Of a DNA stretch of 14,548 bases, positions 1-7,600 are shown piece by piece. The stretch covers positions 1 to 14,548 of the forward strand of contig CAIYOB010000768.1 of the NCBI GenBank assembly GCA_903927685.1, written 5' to 3'. The notes beneath the pieces were generated by a model. The model searched no databases. It had not been told where the DNA came from and was given only the letters and a program-made list of their open reading frames with translations. How positions within the stretch are numbered: the first letter of the stretch is position 1; each line of letters begins with the position of its first letter. The DNA comes from an uncultured Planctomycetaceae bacterium (GTDB lineage: Bacteria; Planctomycetota; Planctomycetia; Pirellulales; Pirellulaceae). The translations under genes were made by a program, and so were the position numbers.

Positions 1-1026
1 CGGCCCCAGCACCGAGCCGATCGGTCCGGGGATCGTGTTGTCGTAACTGAAGCCGCCACTGCGCCGGTAGACCGGGCAGGTGTTCATGCAAGCCCCGCAG
101 CGGATGCACTTGAGCGACTCGCGGAACAGCCGGTTCTGCCGGATCCGGCTGCGCCCGTTATCGACCAGCACGATATGCAGTTGACCGCCCGGAATGGGGC
201 CATGAAAGTGAGACGTGTATGTCGTGATCGGCTGGCCTGTCGCCGACCGGGACAGCAACCGCAGGAACACGGACAGGTCCTGAGCCCGGGGCAGCAGCTT
301 TTCGATGCCCACGCACGCGATGTGCAACTTGGGCAGCGAAATGCCAAGGTCGGCGTTGCCTTCGTTGGTACAGACGACGAATCCGCCGGTTTCCGCGATC
401 GCGAAATTGACGCCCGTGAGCCCCGCGTCCGCGTTCATGAACTTGTCCCGCAAATGGGCCCGCGCCGCCTCGGCCAGGTACTTGGGATCCGTGGCGCCCG
501 CCTCCGTCCCCAGGCAGCGATGAAACAGCTCGCCAACCTCTTCTTTCTTGATGTGGATGGCCGGCAAGACGATGTGGCTGGGCGGCTCGCCGCGCAACTG
601 GACAATCCGCTCGCCCAAGTCCGTGTCAATCACCTCGATCCCGTTTCGCTCCAGGTACGGGTTCAGGTGGCACTCTTCGGTCAGCATGGACTTGCTCTTG
701 ACGATCTTCTGTGCGCCGTGAGCTTGCAGGATCTGCAGCACGATCCGATTGTGCTCCTGGCCGTCGCGAGCCCAGTGCACGTGGGCACCCTGGCGGGTGG
801 CCTGCTCCTCGAATTGTTCCAAGTAATCCGGCAGCCGGGCCAGCGTATGCAGCTTGATCTGCGACGCCAGTTCGCGCAGCCGTTCCCATTCCGGCACACT
901 GTGGGCGGCTTTGTCACGTTTGGCCCGCACGAACCACAGGGCCTGGTCGTGCCACCCGGTCCGCTCGCTGTCGGCGATGAACTGGGCGGCGTAGTCCGGA
1001 TGAGTGCCTTTGGTCAAGGTCGTCAT
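1..1026 (-). CDS. lutB: LutB-type lactate utilisation iron-sulfur protein (3' part off the left edge)
   Basis: The visible 342 residues begin MTTLTKGTHPDYAAQF and run off the left edge without a stop. Residues about 70-290 are the LUD-type domain, including LTEECHLNPYLE, GVNFAIAETGGFVVCTNEGN and HIACVGIEKLLP, all typical of LutB/LldF. A ferredoxin-type cluster CIRCGACMNTCPVY lies at residues 307-319, with cysteines 307, 310, 313 and 317. By family knowledge LutB is the iron-sulfur subunit of the cytoplasmic LutABC complex that oxidises L-lactate to pyruvate. The second 4Fe-4S cluster and the C-terminus, which usually bring the family to about 470 residues, should lie to the left. The ATG at 1026 has GGAG eight bases upstream. 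It follows lutA by 39 bases on the same strand, so the two are very probably one operon. lutC, if present, is outside the window. Confidence 0.95.
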   Translation of the reverse strand, partial: MTTLTKGTHPDYAAQFIADSERTGWHDQALWFVRAKRDKAAHSVPEWERLRELASQIKLHTLARLPDYLEQFEEQATRQGAHVHWARDGQEHNRIVLQILQAHGAQKIVKSKSMLTEECHLNPYLERNGIEVIDTDLGERIVQLRGEPPSHIVLPAIHIKKEEVGELFHRCLGTEAGATDPKYLAEAARAHLRDKFMNADAGLTGVNFAIAETGGFVVCTNEGNADLGISLPKLHIACVGIEKLLPRAQDLSVFLRLLSRSATGQPITTYTSHFHGPIPGGQLHIVLVDNGRSRIRQNRLFRESLKCIRCGACMNTCPVYRRSGGFSYDNTIPGPIGSVLGP

Positions 1027-1065
1027 GCATTCAACTCCACATCCGACAGGGCTTTTCGAAGCGTG

Positions 1066-1815
1066 CTAGAAGGGCGGTTGGCGCCCCGCGAAGATCTGGG
1101 CGACGTGCATCACGTGAATGGCTTTCCGATGGCGCCGGATCAGCCCGTCCATGTGCATCAGGCAGGACATATCTGCCGCCGTCAAGACTTGGGTGCCCGC
1201 CTGCTCGTGATCGGCCAGCCGGTCCATCCCCATCCGCGAGGACACGGCCTCTTCGTTCACAGCGAACGTGCCGCCGAAGCCGCAGCACTCGTCCGGCCGG
1301 CTCAGTTCGGTCAACTGGATGCCGTCCAGCGAGCCCACCAGCTGGCGGACCTTGTTGAACGCCGGCCCGACGATTTCGCTGGGCTGCCCCAGCCGCAGCC
1401 CGCGATGTCCGTGACAGCTATTGTGCAGCCCCACGCGGTAGGGGAATCGCCCCGCGATCCGATCCACTCCCAGGACATCCGTCAGGAACTCGCATAACTC
1501 GAAGGTGTGATGTTTCAGGTGCTCGAACTTCGGCCGGCCCGCCAGGTAATCGTCGTAATGGTGCCGGACCATCGAGACACAGCTGCCCGACGGGCAGACC
1601 ACGTAGGGATAATCCTGGAAGATCTCGTAGAATTTTACGGCCAGGGGCCGCGTGTCTTCCTTGCAGCCCGTATTGGCCATGGGCTGGCCACAACACGTCT
1701 GCGAACGCGGGTACTCGACGTCGACCCCGTGCTTCTCCAGGACCTCGATGGTGGCGAAGCCGATGTCGGGAAACAGCTGGTCAATGTAACAGGGGATGAA
1801 CAATCCAACCTGCAT
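1066..1815 (-). CDS. lutA: LutA-type (Fe-S)-binding protein with two CCG domains
   Basis: A complete 249-residue protein beginning MQVGLFIPCYIDQLFPDIG. Two CCG (cysteine-rich) domains are visible. The first has C9, C41-C42-G and the pair C74/C79 (VCPSGSC). The second has C134 (HNSCHG), C177-C178-G (ECCGFGGTF) and C218 (SCLMHM). This pattern and length fit LutA/YkgE, the CCG-domain subunit of the LutABC lactate oxidation complex, related to the heterodisulfide-reductase and glycolate-oxidase GlcF cysteine-rich domains. The frame is open much further upstream, but I chose ATG 1815. It begins at the conserved family N-terminus and has GGAG seven bases before it, whereas the upstream extension has no domain character. 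It heads a lutA-lutB operon, so both should be expressed together, probably in response to lactate; no regulator gene is visible here. Confidence 0.95.
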   Translation of the reverse strand: MQVGLFIPCYIDQLFPDIGFATIEVLEKHGVDVEYPRSQTCCGQPMANTGCKEDTRPLAVKFYEIFQDYPYVVCPSGSCVSMVRHHYDDYLAGRPKFEHLKHHTFELCEFLTDVLGVDRIAGRFPYRVGLHNSCHGHRGLRLGQPSEIVGPAFNKVRQLVGSLDGIQLTELSRPDECCGFGGTFAVNEEAVSSRMGMDRLADHEQAGTQVLTAADMSCLMHMDGLIRRHRKAIHVMHVAQIFAGRQPPF

Positions 1816-1868
1816 GGCGGTTCTCCACGGCGCTGCAACGCCGGGCGGGGTGCCCAGTCGTTCCGAGT

Positions 1869-1897
1869 AGTATACCTCGGATTCGTCCGGTGGCGAA
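1869..1897 (-). promoter_or_regulatory. Candidate sigma-70 promoter for lutAB
   Basis: Read on the minus strand, TTCGCC (1892-1897) is followed after 17 bases by TATACT (1869-1874). The -10 box matches the consensus at five of six positions; the -35 box is poor. Transcription would begin near 1862 and give a leader of roughly 47 bases before lutA. It lies in the 184-base gap between the RCC1-type gene and lutA, where a promoter is expected if lutAB is regulated separately. No operator palindrome is evident. Confidence 0.35.
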
Positions 1898-1904
1898 GGG
1901 ACCT

Positions 1905-1932
1905 GCCACCGAACTCGCCACCGAACTCGCCA
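1905..1932. repeat. Short 12-bp tandem repeat
   Basis: GCCACCGAACTC occurs twice in direct tandem (1905-1916 and 1917-1928), followed by a partial third copy GCCA. It sits just upstream of the candidate lutA -35 box, between the RCC1-type gene and lutA. It could be a simple slippage product or a pair of binding sites on the same face of the helix; the sequence alone does not decide. Confidence 0.6.
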
Positions 1933-1999
1933 TTGGCCTGCCTGTCGTCGGCCCCACTCGATCGCTCGGACCGTCTCCACCCGATGCCCGTGAAACGAG

Positions 2000-3319
2000 T
2001 CACTTCTTGCCCGGGCCCTTGCCTTGACTGTGCGGCACCGACACGGCACACGAGGCGGAGGCCGTGTTCCCGCTCCGATCCCAGGCGGCAACGGCAATCG
2101 AGTACACGCGGCCGTTCTTGTCGTTGCCCTCCCGCTCCGCGCGCAACGGGACCGTGGCTTGGTATCGACCGGCACCGATATGAGCCAGTTCGATTGTCAC
2201 CGGCGTTGAAAACCCGTCCTGACCGGCGACGTCCCCCAGATGTCGCCCCGAGCCGTTGCTGGCATCGGGCTGACTGCTGGCGACTTGACACACCACCAAC
2301 AATTCGTCCGGCGGGGTGCAGTCATCAATCGCCACGGCGGTGATCGACACCGGGACCATGGCTTGGTTGGCCGGCCACAGCGAGTTGGTATCCGTCGTCA
2401 CCTCGACGCTCGGCGGGGCGTCGGTCGAGCGGATAGCCAGATTGTGCCCGGCGCCCGCCGTTACGAAAGCGAAGCCGTTCCCTTGCGGCACGGCGCATTG
2501 ACCGTAGAGGTCGGAGCCCCACGCAACCAGCGAGCCGTCCCGGCGCAGCGCCACGCTGTGCCCGACGCCTGCCGCCACGGCTACAAAACCGTTGCCGGAC
2601 GGCACATTGCATTGTCCCAAGAAGTTCCATCCCCAGGCAACCAGCGAACCGTCCGCTCGCACGGCCAGACTGTGCGCATACCCCGCGGCGATGCCCACAA
2701 AGTCGTGGCCGACGGGAGCCGTCGCTTGGCCGTCCTGGTTCCATCCCCAAGCGATCAGCGAGCCATCGGCTCGCAGGGCCAACGCATGGAAATAGCCGCA
2801 GCAGACAGCGGCGTATCCGTTGCCCGTCGGCAGTCCCTCGGGACCACTGATACCGGCTCCCCAGGCCACCAGCGATCCGTCCGAGCGAAGCGCCAGACTG
2901 TGCCCGAACCCGGCGGCCACGGCCGCAAAGTCATTGCCGGCGGGCAGGTCAAGCGCGCCGTGCGTGCTGTCGCCCCAACCGGCCAGCGAGCCGTTGGCCC
3001 GCACGGCCAGGCCATGAGCCACTCCCGCCGCCAGAGCCACAAAGTCATTGCCGGCAGGAACATTCGCCTGCCCGAGGTCGTTCAATCCCCAGCCGGACAG
3101 CGAACCGTCCGCACGCAGGGCCAGACTGAAGTACTCGCCTGCCGCCGCAGCCAGGAAGTCGCTGCCCTCAGGAACGTCCGTCTCGCCAAGCATGTTCAGG
3201 CCCCAGCCGACCAGCCGTCCCTGTTGGTCGGCACCGAACGCGCCTTGGCAAGTCCCCAGGAGGACGGCGGTCAGTGTCAGCAGCCACAGGATGCAGCAAG
3301 CCCTTGGACATCGCTTCAT
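2000..3319 (-). CDS. Exported seven-repeat RCC1-type beta-propeller protein with Ig-like C-terminal domain
   Basis: A complete 439-residue protein. Residues 1-30 form a signal peptide (MKRCPRACCILWLLTLTAVL, probable cleavage after AFGA). Residues about 36-302 are seven RCC1-type repeats of 38 residues, each of the form LxxWGxNxxGQxxVPxGNDF followed by AAGxxHSLALRxDGS. That number suits one seven-bladed propeller. Residues about 310-425 look like an Ig-like domain, with LWPANQAMVPVSITAVAIDD near its start and AWDRSGNTASASCAVSVP near its end, followed by a Gly/Lys-rich tail. RCC1 repeats generally form protein-binding propellers; in this exported bacterial form the ligand is unknown, and I infer a periplasmic or surface location. 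ATG 3319 was chosen because AAGGAG lies seven bases upstream (3327-3332) and the signal peptide starts there; the frame is open a further 45 codons upstream. No catalytic motif was seen. It is separated from lutA by 184 bases. Confidence 0.9.
   Translation of the reverse strand: MKRCPRACCILWLLTLTAVLLGTCQGAFGADQQGRLVGWGLNMLGETDVPEGSDFLAAAAGEYFSLALRADGSLSGWGLNDLGQANVPAGNDFVALAAGVAHGLAVRANGSLAGWGDSTHGALDLPAGNDFAAVAAGFGHSLALRSDGSLVAWGAGISGPEGLPTGNGYAAVCCGYFHALALRADGSLIAWGWNQDGQATAPVGHDFVGIAAGYAHSLAVRADGSLVAWGWNFLGQCNVPSGNGFVAVAAGVGHSVALRRDGSLVAWGSDLYGQCAVPQGNGFAFVTAGAGHNLAIRSTDAPPSVEVTTDTNSLWPANQAMVPVSITAVAIDDCTPPDELLVVCQVASSQPDASNGSGRHLGDVAGQDGFSTPVTIELAHIGAGRYQATVPLRAEREGNDKNGRVYSIAVAAWDRSGNTASASCAVSVPHSQGKGPGKK
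2414..3214 (-). repeat. Seven 114-bp in-gene repeats encoding the RCC1 blades
   Basis: The RCC1-type gene contains seven consecutive units of 38 codons. The recurring protein pattern is a WG pair, a GQ or similar pair, VPxGN, AAG and LALRxDGS. Units differ at many synonymous and non-synonymous positions, so this is an old, diverged internal duplication. Unit 4 is the most divergent (AVCCGYFHALAL where the others have a variant of AVAAG). Confidence 0.85.
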
Positions 3320-4116
3320 GGTTCGGCTCCTTGGTGAAAAAAGGTTGGGCTGCCCGCAGCGTCCGGGAAAGTGTCGCCCTTCCCTCTCTGACGCTCCAGA
3401 CTCCGTGCGCAGCGCGACGATCGCCGCCCGCACGGTGGCAGTCGAGCGATGCAAGCGGCATACCAGCGAGGGGCAGCATTACCGCACTGGCCTTGCGCGT
3501 AGCCCGCTGCCAACCGATCGTTGGCGCGGTGGTATGCGCGGGAGTGTCATCCGCCGGTTTGCGCTGAGCGGACGGTTTGAAGACCGGGCCGATCCCTGGG
3601 GCCTTGCGTCGGGCAGGCGATGAGCCGACGCCACTGGTGCGCCCGACGAGTCCGGGGGCGGGGGATGGGGAGGGGTTATGCTTACCATCCGGGGAGGAAG
3701 GACGCATATCCGGCCGGGTGGGGCTGGGTCAGCCAGTGCCGCTCTGCAGTTCCGTCCGCGATGGGGAGTATGCGTGAGCGAGTCGCCGAAGGCGAGGCGG
3801 ATCGGCAGGTGATTTCCTCGGACCGTCCGTTCGGCAGCGAGCCTTGGCCAGGCGAAGCGGCCTGAGGCGAGGATTCTGGGTGGCACCTTGCGGGCGCGCG
3901 GAACGTCCCACGGGCACCGGCAATGTGGCAAGAACTAGACGAGTGGGAGTCTAAATCCCAGCTGGACATGTACGACGTTGCTGACATGTCGTGACTCAGC
4001 CAGGAACCGTTGACCTCAAGCTGCCCTACCGAACAGTCCTCAGAGAATAGTCCCGGACTGAAACAATGCACATTCGACGATTGAGCGGGCATATCAGCCG
4101 AATCATGGGCTCGCGG
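3320..4116. other. 797-base stretch without a supportable gene
   Basis: It lies between the start of the RCC1-type gene and the end of the small secreted-peptide gene. Several open frames cross it on both strands, but all are rich in Arg, Pro, Ser and Cys, lack a domain or signal peptide, and lack a convincing ribosome site. AAGGAG at 3327-3332 is the RCC1-type gene's ribosome site. The only structure I can point to is weak: a short hairpin CAGGC-GAAGCG-GCCTG at 3849-3864, set in a stretch (about 3780-3870) rich in variants of GAAGGCGAGGCG and GCGAAGCGG. This may be a degraded intergenic repeat. About 3930-4060 is visibly less GC-rich than the flanks. I see no promoter that I would defend. 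Confidence 0.55.
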
Positions 4117-4341
4117 CTACGACGAACTAGCCGGCTTTGGGGGCGGCTTTGGCGGCAGTCGAATCGCCAGGAAAGTCGTAGCAGACCCGACCATCGCGCT
4201 CTCGACGCGCACGTCCAAGGGCCTGCGGACCTTTGCCCGCGCAGCAGTCGGGGTGATGTCCAGTGGGAATATCGAAACCGCCAACACAGCTCCCGCTGCC
4301 AAGCGGCAACATACCGTTCCGGCAACTGGCATGCCTCTCAT
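4117..4341 (-). CDS. Small secreted peptide, 74 residues, unknown function
   Basis: I do not recognise a family. The protein begins MRGMPVAGTVCCRLAAGAVL and has a plausible signal peptide: a hydrophobic stretch at about residues 8-24 and a possible cleavage after TAARA near residue 36. The remaining part of about 38 residues contains KVRRPLDVRVESAMVGSAT and ends in the Pro/Lys tail PPKPPPKPASSS. The main support is the ribosome site: AAGGAG (4348-4353) six bases before ATG 4341, within a purine-rich run. The frame is open for about 46 codons further upstream, but that part has no signal character. It stands alone, with the RCC1-type gene downstream and the secretin gene divergent from it. It could be a real exported peptide or a fortuitous frame behind a good ribosome site. 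Confidence 0.5.
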   Translation of the reverse strand: MRGMPVAGTVCCRLAAGAVLAVSIFPLDITPTAARAKVRRPLDVRVESAMVGSATTFLAIRLPPKPPPKPASSS

Positions 4342-4402
4342 GATCCACTCCTTCCTCCAAACATCCCGTCGCAAACGGGCGCACGCCACCACAATTACCC
4401 GT

Positions 4403-4431
4403 AACCTATCGGTCGTCTTAGATGCTGTCGA
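4403..4431 (-). promoter_or_regulatory. Weak candidate promoter for the small peptide gene
   Basis: On the minus strand TCGACA (4426-4431) is followed after 17 bases by TAGGTT (4403-4408). The -35 box matches five of six consensus positions, the -10 box only three. It would give a leader of roughly 55 bases before ATG 4341. Confidence 0.25.
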
Positions 4432-4609
4432 TCTTCCGGGGTAAAACGCGGGCATCCGGATGCCGATCTCTGGTTGCACTGCACATAACTAGCGGACAGT
4501 GCTGTATCTGCCAGCAGTGCTATCGTCTGTGTCGCCGATCCGCCCCTTTTTCCCACCGTCTCGGGCAACTGACCTTGAAGCGATCCGCCTCAGTGCCTAG
4601 CATCCCCCC

Positions 4610-4638
4610 GCGCCTCTCTCGGGATCTTCCCGAGGCGC
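4610..4638 (+). promoter_or_regulatory. Hairpin in the leader of the secretin gene
   Basis: GCGCCTC (4610-4616) pairs with GAGGCGC (4632-4638), and GGGA (4621-4624) pairs with TCCC (4628-4631) around the loop TCT; four bases bulge on the left arm. There is no T-run after it, so it is not a standard terminator. It ends four bases before a possible GTG start at 4643 and 61 bases before the preferred ATG at 4700. A role in the leader mRNA is possible but unproven. Confidence 0.4.
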
Positions 4639-4699
4639 AGGCGTGTTCGCGCAGGGGGGAAGGGTTTGTTCCAGTCCGTCACGGGTTGAACAAGTTGCG

Positions 4700-7600
4700 A
4701 TGGTCCCAACACGAAGCATCTGGAAGCAACTGAAGGCGTCCGTGGCCCTGCGGTACGGAACGCTGGGTACGCTGTTGCTGTTGGCCCTGTGGGGTTGGAT
4801 CAGCAGCGGCGCGGAGGGCGGTGCTTACCAAGCCTTTCCGCTGCGTCACAAGAGGGCCGCCGAGGTCGAGTCGCTGCTGGCGCCGTTGCTGCACGGCATC
4901 CAGCCGCCGCCGCAGCTGATCGCCGACCCGCAGGGCAATCAGATTCTGCTCCGCGGTTCGCCGCAGACGCAGCAAATTGTTGGACAGTTTCTCAAGTCGG
5001 TCGATCGCGCCCCCGCGCTGCCGGCGGTCTCCGCGCCGGTGTCGGTCCCGCCCGCCGCGCCGGTCGTCCAGGGATATCCCATCCCCCGGAACCAGCTGGC
5101 CGACGTCGCGGCACGACTCGAAGCTCGGCTCCGTGACCTTCCGGACACGCGGTTGACGACGGATCCGGACAGCTCCCAAGTGATCGTATTAGCTCCGCCG
5201 GATGTTCAGGCTTTGGTGGCCAACGAGCTGCGCCGACCGGAGTCCGCCAATCAAGCGGTTGCCGCCGGACTGCCGGCCGCCCTGCCGGCGCGGCCCGCCG
5301 CGCGAGCCCTGCAGCTGACCAGGGCCCCTCTGGCTCGTGTCGAAGTCCAGTTGCGCCAGATGCTCGGCTCCCGTCTGGAGCCGCGCCCCTCGGGCCGCAG
5401 CGACGGACCGGATGTCGTGCTGGTCAAAGGACCGCGGCGCGTGGAGATTTCGTTCGCGCGGCCGCTGAATACCGTGCACCTGTTGGGCGACCCGGCATTG
5501 GTCGCGCAGGTCGAGCACTTGCTAGGCGCGCTGGATACCGCGGAGCCCATCCCCGGGGTCGCGCAACAGGCGATCCGCATCATCCCCGTCCAGCGAGCCG
5601 ATCCCGCCAAGGTTCGCGAAGCCGTGGACGCTTTGCGGCAGGCGTCCCCCGCCGCGCCGGCGGGACAAGTGAAACCCGCGGGCGGCGACACCAGCCAAGT
5701 CTGGCCGCCCCGGTTCCCCGTCCGCCTGGCCCAGTTTGCCGAGCCGGCCGAGGCCGGCCCGCCGCTGGGGGCTGCCGCTCCCGACGCCCAACCAATCCCC
5801 GCCGCGGACGAGCAAGCCGCGCCGGCTCAAGCGGAGCAACGCTTGCGCCAACTCGGCGACAACGTCGAAATTGAAACGCTGCCGGACTTGGACGTCATCA
5901 TCTTACGCGGTCGCGATCCCGACGTTGACGAAGTGGCGCGAATCATCGCCGAACTCGAACGGCTGAGCGCCGAGACGATCCCGGAGATCGATCTGTATCA
6001 GCTCCGCCACGTCAACTGCCTGTCCCTGGTTCAGATCATTGATTTGGTCGCCCAGGACTTGATCGGCGGCCGGCAGGGTAAGATCCATATCACGCCGCTG
6101 GTCAAGCCGAACGCGATTCTGCTGGTCGGTTGGGGCGAAGCGGTCACGGCGATGAAGGAACTGATCGCCAAGTTGGACCTTCCCGTTCCGCCGCAGTCGC
6201 AAATCCACGTGTACAACCTGCGGCATGCGGCGGCGACGACGCTCCGCCAGACCATCGAGCAAGCGTTCCCGACGCCGCAAGGCTTGGCCCCGCGCGTCGA
6301 AGTCACTGTCGATAATCGCACCAATTCGCTGATCGTCCGTGCCGCGCCCGGCGACTTGACCGAAGTCGATTTGCTGATCCGCCGCGTCGACCAGGACGCC
6401 AGCGGGGCAGTCAACCAGGCGAAGATCTTCAAGCTGAAGAACACGCTGGCCGCCGATCTGTCCGCGACCCTGCAGAACGCCATCAGCGCCGCCGCGGGCG
6501 GGGTGGGCGACCAGCGCTCGGCCGTCCTGGAACTGCTGACCGCCGACGTCGCGGGCCAGAAACTGATCCGCTCCGGCCTGCTGCAAGACGTGATCGTGAC
6601 CGCCGACCCGCACACCAATTCACTGCTCGTCACCGCCCCGGCCGACAGCCTGGACCTGGTGGCCGCCCTGATCGAACAACTGGACACGCCGACCGCCGTG
6701 GCCCAGATCAAGGTCTTCAAGATCGTCAACGGCGACGCCAACAGCCTGATCGAAATGCTGCGCGTGCTGCTGCCGGCCGAAGCGACGGTGGCCGGCCCAC
6801 AACTGGCAGGCGCTGAGGGCGAAAGCACGCTCGTCCCCGTAAGGTTTTCCGTGGATACGCGGACCAACAGCATCATCGCCACCGGGTCCCAGGCCGATCT
6901 GGCCATCATCGAAGCCCTGCTGCTGCGACTGGATGAAGAGGACGTCGAGCAGCGGGTCAACACGGTCTACCGGCTGAAAAACGCGCCCGCTGCGGACGTG
7001 GCGACCGCAATCAACGAGTTCCTGCGCAGCGAGCGCGTCGTGCAACAGGCGGCGCCGGGTATGCTCAACCCCTTTGAACAGATTGAACGCGAGGTGATCG
7101 TGGTGCCCGAGCCGATCAGCAACTCGCTGATCATCAGCGCTACGCCGCGGTTCTCAACGGAGATCCAGAAGGTCGTCGAGAGTCTGGACGAGCAGCCGCC
7201 CCAAGTGATGATCCAGGTGGTCATTGCGGAAGTCGAGCTGGACAACGTCGACGAGTTTGGGATCGAACTGGGCCTGCAGGACTCGGTCCTGTTCGACCGC
7301 AGCCTGCTCAGCAACCTGGAGACGATCACCCAGCGGACGACCAATGGCCTGATCGAAACGGTCCAGGAAGAGATCGTGGCGGCGGAAAACACGCCGGGGT
7401 TCGATTTCAACGGTCAACCGCTGGGCAACGCCGGCAGCTCGAAGGCCTTTGATTCGGCGAACCGCGTGGGAACCCAGGGCCTGTCGTTCTTCAACATGGG
7501 ACGTACGAACACGGAACTGGGCTACGGCGGGATGGTGCTGTCCGCCTCGAGCGAGAGCGTCAGCCTGCTGATCCGGGCCCTGCAGCATTCGCGGCGGATG

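Larger units (their letters stand above)
4342..4699. other. Divergent intergenic region between the small peptide gene and the secretin gene
   Basis: The 358 bases separate two divergent genes and should carry promoters for both. On the minus side there is a ribosome site at 4348-4353 and a weak promoter candidate at 4403-4431. On the plus side I found no convincing sigma-70 promoter. A hairpin is present at 4610-4638, and a purine-rich AGGGGGGAAGG run lies near 4655-4665, too far from ATG 4700 to serve it directly. No coding frame is convincing here. Confidence 0.5.

Noticed and set aside
175..1497. A 440-codon plus-strand open frame across lutB and lutA
   Set aside because: It spans two well-recognised minus-strand genes and shows no domain of its own; the minus-strand proteins carry complete cysteine motifs.
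1816..2175. An N-terminal extension of LutA by 120 codons
   Set aside because: The extension is Arg-rich without domain character, covers the RCC1-type gene end and the intergenic spacer, and the ribosome site and family N-terminus both point to ATG 1815.
2240..3337. A 365-codon plus-strand open frame across the RCC1-type gene
   Set aside because: Its apparent repeats only mirror the RCC1 repeats read on the minus strand; it has no ribosome site or signal peptide.
3849..3864. The short hairpin CAGGC-GAAGCG-GCCTG as a terminator
   Set aside because: Only five base pairs, no T-run, and no gene ends near it on either strand.
3479..4092. Overlapping open frames of 136-191 codons on both strands in the gene-free stretch
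   Set aside because: None has a convincing ribosome site, signal peptide or domain; the compositions (Arg, Pro, Ser, Cys) are those of random high-GC frames.
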